From positions 124,001 to 188,000 of the forward strand of contig JBGANY010000001.1 in assembly GCA_044222005.1 (NCBI GenBank): a DNA stretch of 64,000 nt. The letters run 5' to 3'. The stretch's first letter is position 1; every line of letters starts with the position of its first letter. Below the pieces are notes generated by a model that did not search any database, was not told where the DNA came from, and was given only the letters and a program-made list of their open reading frames with translations. This DNA comes from Methylotenera_A sp044222005. GTDB lineage: Bacteria > Pseudomonadota > Gammaproteobacteria > Burkholderiales > Methylophilaceae. Shown here piece by piece: positions 52,453 to 60,225 of this stretch. Both the position numbers and the translations under genes were made by a program.

Positions 52453-53859
52453 CTAGAAAGGCAGGGCGACGTGAGGCGCTGCGCTCCAGATCACCTCGCG
52501 GAACTGTGCCTGAATGCGTTTTAGGGCAGTTTCGTTGTCCGCCTCAAAGCGCAACACAATCACCGGCGTCGTGTTGGAAGCACGCATTAAACCAAAGCCA
52601 TCGGCATATTCTACGCGTAGGCCGTCGATGGTGATGATTTTGCTTGCACCCGCAAATTTAGCCGAGGTGTTAGATTGGTTTTGTAATTGTGCAATCAGCG
52701 CATGCGGTTCGCCTTCCTGCATCTGGATGTGCTGCTCAGGCGTACTGGCGCTGTCAGGCAGGTTGTTGAGCACTTCGGATGGATTGTCAAAATGGCTTAA
52801 AATTTCCAGCAAACGTGCACCGGCATACAGACCGTCGTCAAAGCCATACCAGCGTTTTTTGCCGTGGGCATCGGCATCGTTAAAGAAGATGTGCCCGCTC
52901 ATCTCGCCTGCCAGTGCGGCGTCGGTTTCTTTAATTTTGGCTTTGACCAGCGAGTGACCTGTTTTCCACATAATCGGGTTGCCGCCAAGCTTGTGTATCC
53001 ACGGACTCAGGTTGCGCGTCGATTTCACGTCAAAAATAATATTGGCCCTGGCATTGCGGCTCAGCACGTCTTCTGCAAACAGCAGTAATTGACGATCCGG
53101 GTAAATAATGTTGCCATCCTTGGTGACCACACCCAGCCTGTCGCCGTCGCCATCAAATGCCAGGCCGATTTCTGCATGCGTTGTTTTGAGCGTGTCAATC
53201 AAGTCATTTAAATTTTCAGGTACAGAAGGGTCGGGATGATGATTCGGGAAATGTCCGTCTACCTCACAAAACAGCTCATCGACATGGCAGCCAATGGCAT
53301 TGTAAAGCGGCTTGGCAAACGCTCCGGCTACGCCATTGCCGCAATCTACCGCAATTTGTAATGGACGCGCGAGGTTGATATCAGCCTTGATTCTTGCGAT
53401 ATAGTCTGATGCAATGTCGTAGTGGCGCTCAAGGCCTTCGCCATAGGCAAAATGATTCTGCTCAATACGGTTGCGTAAACTCTGGATGCTTTCGTTGGAA
53501 AGCGTTTCGCCTGCCAGTACCATTTTCAGGCCGTTATAATCGGGCGGGTTATGGCTGCCCGTGACCATGACGCCGCAGTTGTTGTTGAGATGATACGCCG
53601 CAAAATACACCATCGGCGTAGCGACCATGCCTAAATTCACTACATTCACGCCGGCTTTGCGTATGCCTAGCGATAAGGCCTCGGCCAGTTCAGGGCCGGA
53701 CAAGCGGCCATCGTAGCCGATGCAGATTTCGTGCTGCATGCGCTGTTTTGCCTCGCTGCCCAGTGCGTGGCCAATCGCTTCGACGATTTTTGGGGTTAAG
53801 GTTTTGCCGACGATGCCGCGAATATCGTAGGCTTTGAAGATTTCTTTAGGTGGCAGCAT
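52453..53859 (-). CDS. algC: Phosphomannomutase/phosphoglucomutase
   Basis: This enzyme interconverts mannose or glucose 6- and 1-phosphates for surface polysaccharide precursors. It has 468 residues: FKAYDIRGIVGKTL at the start, phosphoserine loop VTGSHNPPDYNGLKM, metal loop AFDGDGDRLGVV, sugar loop GEMSGHIFFND, and phosphate-binding RASNTTPVIVLRFEAD. It resembles Pseudomonas AlgC in length and motifs. Its stop abuts the inverted-repeat element. Confidence 0.93.
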   Translation of the reverse strand: MLPPKEIFKAYDIRGIVGKTLTPKIVEAIGHALGSEAKQRMQHEICIGYDGRLSGPELAEALSLGIRKAGVNVVNLGMVATPMVYFAAYHLNNNCGVMVTGSHNPPDYNGLKMVLAGETLSNESIQSLRNRIEQNHFAYGEGLERHYDIASDYIARIKADINLARPLQIAVDCGNGVAGAFAKPLYNAIGCHVDELFCEVDGHFPNHHPDPSVPENLNDLIDTLKTTHAEIGLAFDGDGDRLGVVTKDGNIIYPDRQLLLFAEDVLSRNARANIIFDVKSTRNLSPWIHKLGGNPIMWKTGHSLVKAKIKETDAALAGEMSGHIFFNDADAHGKKRWYGFDDGLYAGARLLEILSHFDNPSEVLNNLPDSASTPEQHIQMQEGEPHALIAQLQNQSNTSAKFAGASKIITIDGLRVEYADGFGLMRASNTTPVIVLRFEADNETALKRIQAQFREVIWSAAPHVALPF

Positions 53860-53863
53860 AGTG

Positions 53864-54232
53864 TTATAGACTTAAGTTAAAAGCAAAGTAAACAATCGCA
53901 AAATAGGTGATGTGGTGCAGCAGCTGATCAAATCCCAGTAATATCCAGAAACGGTCGCTGTTATTAGGTTGTAAATCGTAATGTTTGCTCACATTCATTT
54001 TCGCCCAGTCGATGTGGTAATGCAGCACCATGTCAATTGCGGCGTACAGCAAGCATGCGCTGCCGATATAGGGCGCCAGCACCAGCAGCGTACCCATTGC
54101 GTGTATGCCGGCATGCGTGATGCCGCCCGGATGCATGTAGGTGCCTTTGTTGCGATAGATCCACGGGTTGGCCTGCAGGGGAAAGTCGCAAATAAAATGC
54201 TTGATAAACAGTAAAAACAGGGCCTCGAACAT
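53864..54232 (-). CDS. DUF3307-type membrane protein
   Basis: This inner-membrane protein of 122 residues has about four hydrophobic segments. It carries the family's conserved polar residues: FLLFIKHFICDFPLQ near the start, GGITHAGIHAMGTLL, HYHIDWAKMNVSK, and a late FDQLLHHITYFAI. The many histidines and acidic residues at membrane borders suggest metal binding, but no function is known to me. It lies 2 bp after iscX and 4 bp before algC, so it is co-transcribed. Confidence 0.75.
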   Translation of the reverse strand: MFEALFLLFIKHFICDFPLQANPWIYRNKGTYMHPGGITHAGIHAMGTLLVLAPYIGSACLLYAAIDMVLHYHIDWAKMNVSKHYDLQPNNSDRFWILLGFDQLLHHITYFAIVYFAFNLSL

Positions 54233-54234
54233 GG

Positions 54235-54432
54235 CTATTCAGCCTCCTCTATCCATGCGAGCTGAATCGCCTCTAATATTTTTTCGCCACAGTGTTTCGG
54301 GTCGTCGTCAAAGTCCTCTAGCGCCATCACCCACTCCATGAGATCGATAAAACGGATGGTTTTCGGGTCGATATCCGGATACTTGTCAAATAATTCTTCG
54401 GCAATTCTTTGGCTGTCCGTCCACTTCATCAT
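54235..54432 (-). CDS. iscX: Iron-sulfur cluster assembly protein IscX
   Basis: This small acidic protein modulates the cysteine desulfurase IscS. It has 65 residues, near the family's 66. The pattern KWTDSQRIAEELFDKYPDIDPKTIRFIDL, then LEDFDDDP, then EKILEAIQLAWIEEAE is diagnostic. The ATG at 54432 follows GAGGG. The frame extends upstream to 54546 without family support. It is separated here from any isc cluster. Confidence 0.92.
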   Translation of the reverse strand: MMKWTDSQRIAEELFDKYPDIDPKTIRFIDLMEWVMALEDFDDDPKHCGEKILEAIQLAWIEEAE

Positions 54433-54665
54433 GCTGCCCTCAAAACTTTGTAGCGTGATTATAGCGCGCACCTCGTCTGCTGGCACCAGCATATTTGTGC
54501 AGAATTTAAAAAATTTGGCAAAAAAAGCCCAGCGGGCGCTGGGCAAATGGGGAGCGACATTGGAGATATACGCTAATTAATATTAAGCAATCCGCGTGCC
54601 AATCATTTAATTCAATTAAAACAATAAGTTAAGTTTTTATTGACCAGTGGCAGAATATTGTTTGC

Positions 54666-54716
54666 AACCAAACCTGTGCTTATTGAACCAGTTTGGTGCA
54701 TTGGTTTGGCTTTTTA
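54666..54716 (+). promoter_or_regulatory. Hairpin region in the glyA leader, possible attenuator
   Basis: AACCAAACC (54666-54674) can pair with GGTTTGG (54703-54709), which is followed by CTTTTT, as in a terminator. An alternative pairing of the internal AACCA with TTGGTT is mutually exclusive. This lies about 100 bp before the glyA ATG. I could not match it to a known riboswitch. The remainder of the 382-bp gap from iscX to glyA (54433-54814) is AT-rich and without a supported gene. Confidence 0.35.
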
Positions 54717-54814
54717 GGCCGCAGAGATTTTAGCAACAACAATTTTATGTAAAGCTGCGGCGTGTTAAAATGCAGCATTCAATTCTTCAAATATTTTTGG
54801 AAAAAATTACAGTC

Positions 54815-56062
54815 ATGTTCAGCACTTCAAAAACTCTACATATCGCCGACCCAGCACTCGCCCAAATGATTGATGCTGAAGTGGTGCGCCAGGATCAGCA
54901 CATCGAGCTGATTGCCTCAGAAAACTACACCAGCCCGGCCGTGATGCAGGCGCAAGGCTCGCAACTCACCAATAAATATGCCGAGGGTTATCCAGGCAAA
55001 CGTTTTTATGGCGGTTGTGAGTTTGTGGATCAGGTAGAGCAGCTTGCAATCGACCGCCTGAAAGCCTTATTCGGCGCGGAGTATGCCAATGTGCAGCCGC
55101 ATTCCGGCTCGCAGGCCAACCAGGCGGTGTATTTTTCTATTCTAAAACCGGGCGATACGGTGATGGGCATGAACCTTGGTCACGGCGGGCATTTAACGCA
55201 TGGCTCGCCTGCGAATCTGTCAGGAAAACTATTCAATATCGTGCCGTATGGCCTGAACGATAAAGAAGAGATTGATTACGATGAGATGGAGCGCATCGCG
55301 CTGGAATGCAAGCCAAAGCTGTTGATTGGCGGGGCTTCCGCTTATGCGCTGCGCTTTGACTGGGCGCGCATGGCCGAAATTGCTAAAAAAGTCGGCGCTT
55401 ATTTCATGGTCGATATGGCCCATTACTCCGGTTTGATTGCGGCAGGCGTGTATCCCAATCCGGTGCCGCATGCGGATTTTGTGACGTCTACTACGCACAA
55501 AACTTTGCGCGGTCCACGTGGCGGCATTATTCTGGCCAAAGCCGAATTCGAGAAATCGCTCAATTCAAGCGTGTTTCCAGCCTTGCAGGGCGGCCCGCTG
55601 ATGCACGTGATTGCAGGCAAAGCGACCGCTTTCCTGGAGGCTGCACAGCCCGAGTTTAAGGCGTACCAGCAACAAGTATTAAAGAATGCGCAGGCAATGG
55701 CTGAAACCTTGACTGCGCGTGGCTTACGCATTATCTCAGGCCGCACCGAATCGCATATGTTCATGGTGGATTTGCGTCCAAAAGGCTTGACCGGCAAGGC
55801 GGCCGATGCGGCGCTAGGCCTGGCGCATATTACCGTGAATAAAAACGCGATTCCGAATGACCCGGAAAGTCCGTTTGTGACGTCCGGCATTCGCATCGGC
55901 TCGCCGGCGATTACAACGCGAGGCTTTAAGGAGGCTGAAGCTGAACAAGTGGCCAACCTGATTGCTGACGTGCTGGATAACCCGGCCAATGAAGCCGTGA
56001 TTGCAGCCACCAAAGACAAGGTGCATGCGTTGACCGCTAAATTTCCGGTATATGGAAAATAG
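54815..56062 (+). CDS. glyA: Serine hydroxymethyltransferase
   Basis: This enzyme interconverts serine plus tetrahydrofolate and glycine plus methylene-tetrahydrofolate. It is central to one-carbon metabolism. It has 415 residues from the ATG at 54815. An upstream ATG in frame at 54770 gives 15 extra residues outside the family. Motifs: IELIASENYTSPAVMQAQGS, YAEGYPGKRFYGGCEFVD, and the PLP lysine in VTSTTHKTLRGPRGG. nrdR follows 15 bp later, as in most betaproteobacteria. Confidence 0.96.
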   Translation: MFSTSKTLHIADPALAQMIDAEVVRQDQHIELIASENYTSPAVMQAQGSQLTNKYAEGYPGKRFYGGCEFVDQVEQLAIDRLKALFGAEYANVQPHSGSQANQAVYFSILKPGDTVMGMNLGHGGHLTHGSPANLSGKLFNIVPYGLNDKEEIDYDEMERIALECKPKLLIGGASAYALRFDWARMAEIAKKVGAYFMVDMAHYSGLIAAGVYPNPVPHADFVTSTTHKTLRGPRGGIILAKAEFEKSLNSSVFPALQGGPLMHVIAGKATAFLEAAQPEFKAYQQQVLKNAQAMAETLTARGLRIISGRTESHMFMVDLRPKGLTGKAADAALGLAHITVNKNAIPNDPESPFVTSGIRIGSPAITTRGFKEAEAEQVANLIADVLDNPANEAVIAATKDKVHALTAKFPVYGK

Positions 56063-56077
56063 AACGGAAAGCAAAGC

Positions 56078-56521
56078 GTGAAATGTCCTTTTTGTGGCGC
56101 TGCTGATACCCAAGTCATTGATTCCAGGGTGAATGATGAGGGCAATTCGATTCGCCGTCGCCGTAAATGCGGCGCATGTGATAAGCGCTTTACCACCTAC
56201 GAGACGGCGGAATTACACCTGCCGCAAGTAGTAAAGGCCAATGGCACACGCGAGGAGTTCAATCGCGAAAAACTGCGTCTATCATTCACGCGGGCTTTGC
56301 ACAAACGCCCGGTACCGACGGAATATGTTGACCGCGCCCTCGACCACATCGTGCAAAAAGTATTGAGCCTGGGCGCGCGTGAAATTCCTGCACGCGACCT
56401 GGGTGAGAGCGTGATGCAGGAGCTTAAAGTCATGGATAAGGTGGCGTATATCCGCTTTGCCTCGGTGTACCGCAGCTTTTCCGATGTCGACGACTTCCAT
56501 GATGTGATTCGCGGCTTATGA
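56078..56521 (+). CDS. nrdR: Transcriptional repressor NrdR, GTG start
   Basis: NrdR is an ATP/dATP-sensing repressor of ribonucleotide reductase genes. It has 147 residues. The zinc ribbon CPFCGAADTQVIDSR with CGACDKRFTTYE is at the start, preceded only by a GTG. The ATP-cone domain follows (VVKANGTREEFNREKLRLSFTRALHKRPV). Its place between glyA and ribD is typical. Confidence 0.96.
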   Translation: MKCPFCGAADTQVIDSRVNDEGNSIRRRRKCGACDKRFTTYETAELHLPQVVKANGTREEFNREKLRLSFTRALHKRPVPTEYVDRALDHIVQKVLSLGAREIPARDLGESVMQELKVMDKVAYIRFASVYRSFSDVDDFHDVIRGL

Positions 56522-56558
56522 TGCCTACAAAAATGTGTCGAGGCCGCAGCAAATAAAT

Positions 56559-56936
56559 ATGAACCTGATTAAAACCTCTTCAATTGTATTAGCGGCAATT
56601 ACTGCGCTGATTACCATGGTGTTTTTTGCGTGGTGGATGTTTAAAGACCCCATCATGTTCGGCAATGAGAAGTTTGATCAGGTCGGCTGGATGCAAAGCG
56701 TGGCCACCATTAACACCGATTGCAAGCGTGGCGATATGGCATACGATTTGCAAAAAAATATATTGTTCAAGGGAGTTAAACGCGATGCAGTGATGACCTT
56801 GCTGGGTCGGCCCAGTTATGAAGAGAAGAATGTCATCGAGTATGATCTAGGCAAATGTATGCACGTGTATCACGGCCTGCTGGTTTTTTTTGATGACAAT
56901 GACAATCTTGTGCGAAGCCGTATTTCATCGCATTGA
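56559..56936 (+). CDS. Small membrane-anchored protein, unknown function
   Basis: The protein has 125 residues from the ATG at 56559. A GTG at 56535 is an alternative. An N-terminal transmembrane helix (about 8-30, LAAITALITMVFFAWWMF) is followed by a soluble part containing LFKGVKRDAVMTLLGRPSYEEKNVIEYDLGKC. This arrangement, a helix, a G[RK]P turn and strands, resembles the BamE/SmpA-like fold, but it lacks a lipobox. It is inserted between nrdR and ribD, 33 bp before the latter. Confidence 0.65.
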   Translation: MNLIKTSSIVLAAITALITMVFFAWWMFKDPIMFGNEKFDQVGWMQSVATINTDCKRGDMAYDLQKNILFKGVKRDAVMTLLGRPSYEEKNVIEYDLGKCMHVYHGLLVFFDDNDNLVRSRISSH

Positions 56937-56969
56937 TGCGGCATTCGGTAAACATGGTTAAGATGAGAT

Positions 56970-58064
56970 ATGTTTACGGCAAATGATCATCAATTCATGG
57001 CACGCGCGCTGCGCTTGGCAGAGCAGGGCTTGTACAGCACCATGCCGAATCCGCGCGTTGGCTGCGTGATCGTCAAAGACAACAAAATCGTAGGCGAAGG
57101 CATGCACATTAAGGCAGGCGAACCGCATGCCGAAATATTTGCGATACGTCAGGCGGGCGAACTGGCAAAAGGTTCAACCGCTTTTGTTACGCTGGAGCCA
57201 TGCAGCCACACAGGTCGCACTCCGCCTTGTTCGCAGGCTCTTATCCATGCTGGCGTCACCAAAGTTGTTGTCGCCATGCAGGATCCCAATCCGCAGGTTT
57301 CCGGCAGCGGTCTGGCGCATTTGCAAACGCATCACATCGAAGTCGCAACGGGTTTGATGGAGCGTCAGGCACGGGAACTCAACCCGGGTTTTATTTCACG
57401 CATGACGCGTAGCAGGCCTTTTGTGCGCAGCAAAATCGCTGCGAGTTTAGATGGTAAAACCGCGCTGAACAACGGCGCAAGCCAATGGATTACGGGCGAA
57501 GCCGCGAGGCTGGATGTGCAGCACTGGCGCGCCCGCGCATGCGCCATCCTCACGGGCGTGGGCACGGTGCTGGCAGATAACCCGAGCATGTCTGTACGCG
57601 GCATGGATATTGGCCGGCAGCCATTAAAGGTAATCGTCGATAGCCAATTGCGGATACCAATTAATGCAAAAATATTGCAGGACGGGAATGTACTCATCGC
57701 ATTTGCAAATGATGCGCAAAACAAAGCCACACAATTGCTGGCGGCGGGCGCAGAATTGCTTTGCATACCCAACGAGCAAGGCAAAGTGTGCCTAAAAACG
57801 CTATTAAGCCACCTTGCAAGCCAGCAAATCAATGAGGTGATGTGTGAGGGCGGCGAAAGTCTGAACGGCGCCTTGATGGCACAAGGCCTGCTTGATGAGC
57901 TGCTGGTTTATTATGCGCCCAAACTGATGGGGTGCGCTGCAAAGGGCATGTTTGCCATGCCTGAGTTCACCAGCTTGAATCAGGCGATTACGCTGGATAT
58001 TCTGGATGTACGTCAGATCGGCGTCGATATTCGGCTGCGTGCTAAAGTTAATCATGCTGATTGA
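56970..58064 (+). CDS. ribD: Bifunctional riboflavin deaminase/reductase RibD
   Basis: RibD carries out steps 2 and 3 of riboflavin synthesis: deamination of the pyrimidine and reduction of the ribose. It has 364 residues. The N-terminal zinc deaminase has PNPRVGCVIVKDNKIVGEG, HAEIFAI and the zinc pair in TLEPCSHTGRTPPCSQAL. The C-terminal NADPH reductase begins RPFVRSKIAASLDGKTAL, with GVGTVLADNPSMSVR and CEGGESLNGALMAQGL. The tatD-type start lies 11 bp before its stop. Confidence 0.95.
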   Translation: MFTANDHQFMARALRLAEQGLYSTMPNPRVGCVIVKDNKIVGEGMHIKAGEPHAEIFAIRQAGELAKGSTAFVTLEPCSHTGRTPPCSQALIHAGVTKVVVAMQDPNPQVSGSGLAHLQTHHIEVATGLMERQARELNPGFISRMTRSRPFVRSKIAASLDGKTALNNGASQWITGEAARLDVQHWRARACAILTGVGTVLADNPSMSVRGMDIGRQPLKVIVDSQLRIPINAKILQDGNVLIAFANDAQNKATQLLAAGAELLCIPNEQGKVCLKTLLSHLASQQINEVMCEGGESLNGALMAQGLLDELLVYYAPKLMGCAAKGMFAMPEFTSLNQAITLDILDVRQIGVDIRLRAKVNHAD

Positions 58065-58866
58065 CACGCATTGCCATCTGGACGCCGCCGAGTTTGATGC
58101 TGACCGCAATGCGGTGGCCAGCCAAGCCATGCAAGCGGGGGTGGGGGTCATCGTCGTGCCGTCGGTTGAGCCGAACAATTTTCAGCAGGTGATTGACATC
58201 TCGGCCCAGCACCCGCATTGCTGCTATGCCCTGGGCATGCACCCGATGTATATCGATACCGCCAGCCCTAGCGACATCAAAGCTTTGCATGCGCTCATCC
58301 GGCAGCAACTTTCAACAGAAAACAAGCTGGTCGCGGTGGGGGAGATCGGATTGGATTTCTTCGTCACCAAGCAAAACAGAGAAACGCAGGAATACTTCTT
58401 TGCTGAACAGTTGAAGATTGCCAATGAATGTGATTTGCCGGTAATTCTGCATGTGCGCCGTGCCGTCGATGAGGTGTTGAAGTATTTGCGCCGCTATAAG
58501 GTAAGCGGCGGCATCGCGCACGCGTTTAACGGCAGCAGGCAGCAGGCAGAAACTTTTATCCAGCTTGGGTTCAAATTAGGCTTTGGTGGGGCGATGACTT
58601 ATCCGCGTGCGCTCAATATTCGCGAGTTGGCCAAGAGTTTGCCGCTCGAATCAATCGTGCTTGAAACTGATGCGCCGGATATTCCGCCGCAATGGATTGG
58701 AACCAAGGCGAGAAACAGCCCCGCAGAGCTAGTAAAAATAGCCCAGGTGCTGGCCGATTTAAGGGATATGGAAGTTGCGCAAATCATTGAAATTACAAGC
58801 AAAAACGCAGTGCAAATTTTACCTAAACTGGCTGGTTTATGCACACCACTTCAAGTATTACATTAA
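58054..58866 (+). CDS. TatD-family metal-dependent hydrolase
   Basis: This predicted Mg-dependent deoxyribonuclease of the TatD/YjjV group has 270 residues from the ATG at 58054, overlapping ribD by 11 bp. Metal ligands are visible in DTHCHLD, GEIGLDFF, PVILHVRRA, GIAHAFNGS and LETDAPDIPPQW. The D-x-P-D-x-P-P-x-W form places it near YjjV. The cellular substrate is not clear from sequence. Confidence 0.9.
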   Translation: MLIDTHCHLDAAEFDADRNAVASQAMQAGVGVIVVPSVEPNNFQQVIDISAQHPHCCYALGMHPMYIDTASPSDIKALHALIRQQLSTENKLVAVGEIGLDFFVTKQNRETQEYFFAEQLKIANECDLPVILHVRRAVDEVLKYLRRYKVSGGIAHAFNGSRQQAETFIQLGFKLGFGGAMTYPRALNIRELAKSLPLESIVLETDAPDIPPQWIGTKARNSPAELVKIAQVLADLRDMEVAQIIEITSKNAVQILPKLAGLCTPLQVLH

Positions 58867-59141
58867 CATTGGCAAAAAACCCTTGTTAAACCAAGGGCGT
58901 ACTGTAACCCATTGATTAATATAATAAAAAAAGTAGATTAAAAAATGAACTTTTTGAAAAAAGCCTTATAAATTGATATGTTACGTTTTCAAGACACAGT
59001 AATCCACAAAGTTATCCACAGATTTTGTGGATGAAAAAACGTGAAAATCAAAACCGAAAAAAAAGCAAACTTTTTATTAAAATATTTCGATTGTTATTGT
59101 AAAAAATATCCATGCATTTCGAGGGAAATACATACTAAATT
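58867..59141. other. AT-rich gap between the tatD-type gene and mtnA
   Basis: No gene is visible in these 275 bp. A 6-bp stem CCCTTG / CAAGGG (58880-58897) with T6 on the minus-strand side would work as a minus-strand terminator, although no minus-strand gene arrives there. Long A and T runs follow, then three DnaA-box-like 9-mers (59000-59034), and finally a further AT-rich stretch before mtnA. Confidence 0.6.
59000..59034. promoter_or_regulatory. Cluster of three DnaA-box-like 9-mers
   Basis: TTATCCACA at 59012-59020 is a perfect DnaA box. TAATCCACA at 59000-59008 and, on the other strand, TCATCCACA (59034-59026) each differ at one base. All three lie in 35 bp within very AT-rich DNA. DnaA binding is inferred from the consensus only. 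Confidence 0.5.
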
Positions 59142-60203
59142 ATGCGGGTGAATGCACAACACTTTCGTACCATCTGGCCAGACCCGCGCTGCAAGTTTGT
59201 CGAAATCATCGATCAAACCATGTTGCCGTTTGCGTTTGAAACGGTTCGCTTGGCATCGCTAGAACAAATGGCGCACAGCATTAAAACCATGCAGGTGCGG
59301 GGCGCGCCGCTCATTGGTGTCGCCGCAGCATACGGCATGGCGCTGGCAACCCTGCATGACGATTCTGATGAGTATTTGCTGCAGGCAGGCCAGGAATTAA
59401 TATCCACGCGGCCAACAGCGGTGAATTTGCGCTGGGCGGTGCAACGCATGCAAGCGCATTTGCTGGCTTTACAGCCCGGTCAGCGTAATTTTGCAGCCTG
59501 GAAAGAAGCGGCGGCAATTGCCGAGGAGGATGTTGCCCAGAACAAATCCATCGGCCAGCATGGTCTGGGGCTTATACATCAGGCTTATCAAAATAAAACA
59601 TTCAATATTTTGACGCACTGCAATGCTGGCTGGCTCGCAACTGTGGATTACGGCACCGCGCTTGCGCCCGTGTATGCGGCGCATGACGCAGGTCTGGACG
59701 TGCATGTGTGGGTAGGGGAAACGCGGCCGCGCAACCAGGGTGCCAGCCTGACCGCATGGGAGCTGGCGCAACACGGCGTACCTCACACGGTAATTACCGA
59801 TAATGCAGGCGGGCATCTGATGCAGCAGGGCTGTGTGGATATGGTGTTGCTGGGAGCAGATCGCGTGACGCGGAATGGAGATGTCTGCAATAAAATCGGC
59901 ACCTATCTAAAGGCACTGGCCGCGTTTGACAATCGCATTCCCTTTTATGCCGCCGTGCCGAGCCCAACCATAGACTGGAATATTGCAAGCGTTAACGAGA
60001 TTGAGATTGAAGAACGTCATAGTGATGAGGTGGCATATATGCAGGGGCTAGCCGGCGCTGATGCGATGCAGCAGGTACGTGTGATTCCGGCAGCATCCCG
60101 GGCAGCCAACCCGGCGTTTGATGTTACACCCGCCAGGCTGGTAACTGGCATCATTACCGAGCGCGGTGTGTTTGCGCCGCAACAGTTGCTGCAGCTGATT
60201 TAG
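59142..60203 (+). CDS. mtnA: S-methyl-5-thioribose-1-phosphate isomerase
   Basis: This enzyme isomerises methylthioribose-1-phosphate to methylthioribulose-1-phosphate in salvage of methylthioadenosine. It has 353 residues. It has MQVRGAPLIGVAAAYGMAL, RPTAVNLRWAVQRM, the catalytic Cys in LTHCNAGWLATVDYGTALAP, WVGETRPRNQGASLTAWEL and the catalytic Asp in LLGADRVTRNGDVCNKIGTY. Methylthioadenosine is a by-product of spermidine synthesis. The downstream class II aldolase suggests the next step of a salvage route. Confidence 0.93.
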   Translation: MRVNAQHFRTIWPDPRCKFVEIIDQTMLPFAFETVRLASLEQMAHSIKTMQVRGAPLIGVAAAYGMALATLHDDSDEYLLQAGQELISTRPTAVNLRWAVQRMQAHLLALQPGQRNFAAWKEAAAIAEEDVAQNKSIGQHGLGLIHQAYQNKTFNILTHCNAGWLATVDYGTALAPVYAAHDAGLDVHVWVGETRPRNQGASLTAWELAQHGVPHTVITDNAGGHLMQQGCVDMVLLGADRVTRNGDVCNKIGTYLKALAAFDNRIPFYAAVPSPTIDWNIASVNEIEIEERHSDEVAYMQGLAGADAMQQVRVIPAASRAANPAFDVTPARLVTGIITERGVFAPQQLLQLI

Positions 60204-60225
60204 CAGCCTTATAGAAGGATAGTCA

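Noticed and set aside
54433..54814. Glycine or SAH riboswitch before glyA
   Set aside because: I looked for the conserved cores of these riboswitches and did not find them. Only simple hairpins are visible.
58867..59141. Chromosomal origin of replication
   Set aside because: DnaA-box-like 9-mers and AT-rich DNA are present, but dnaA, dnaN, gyrB, rpmH or parAB are not nearby and only three boxes are seen.
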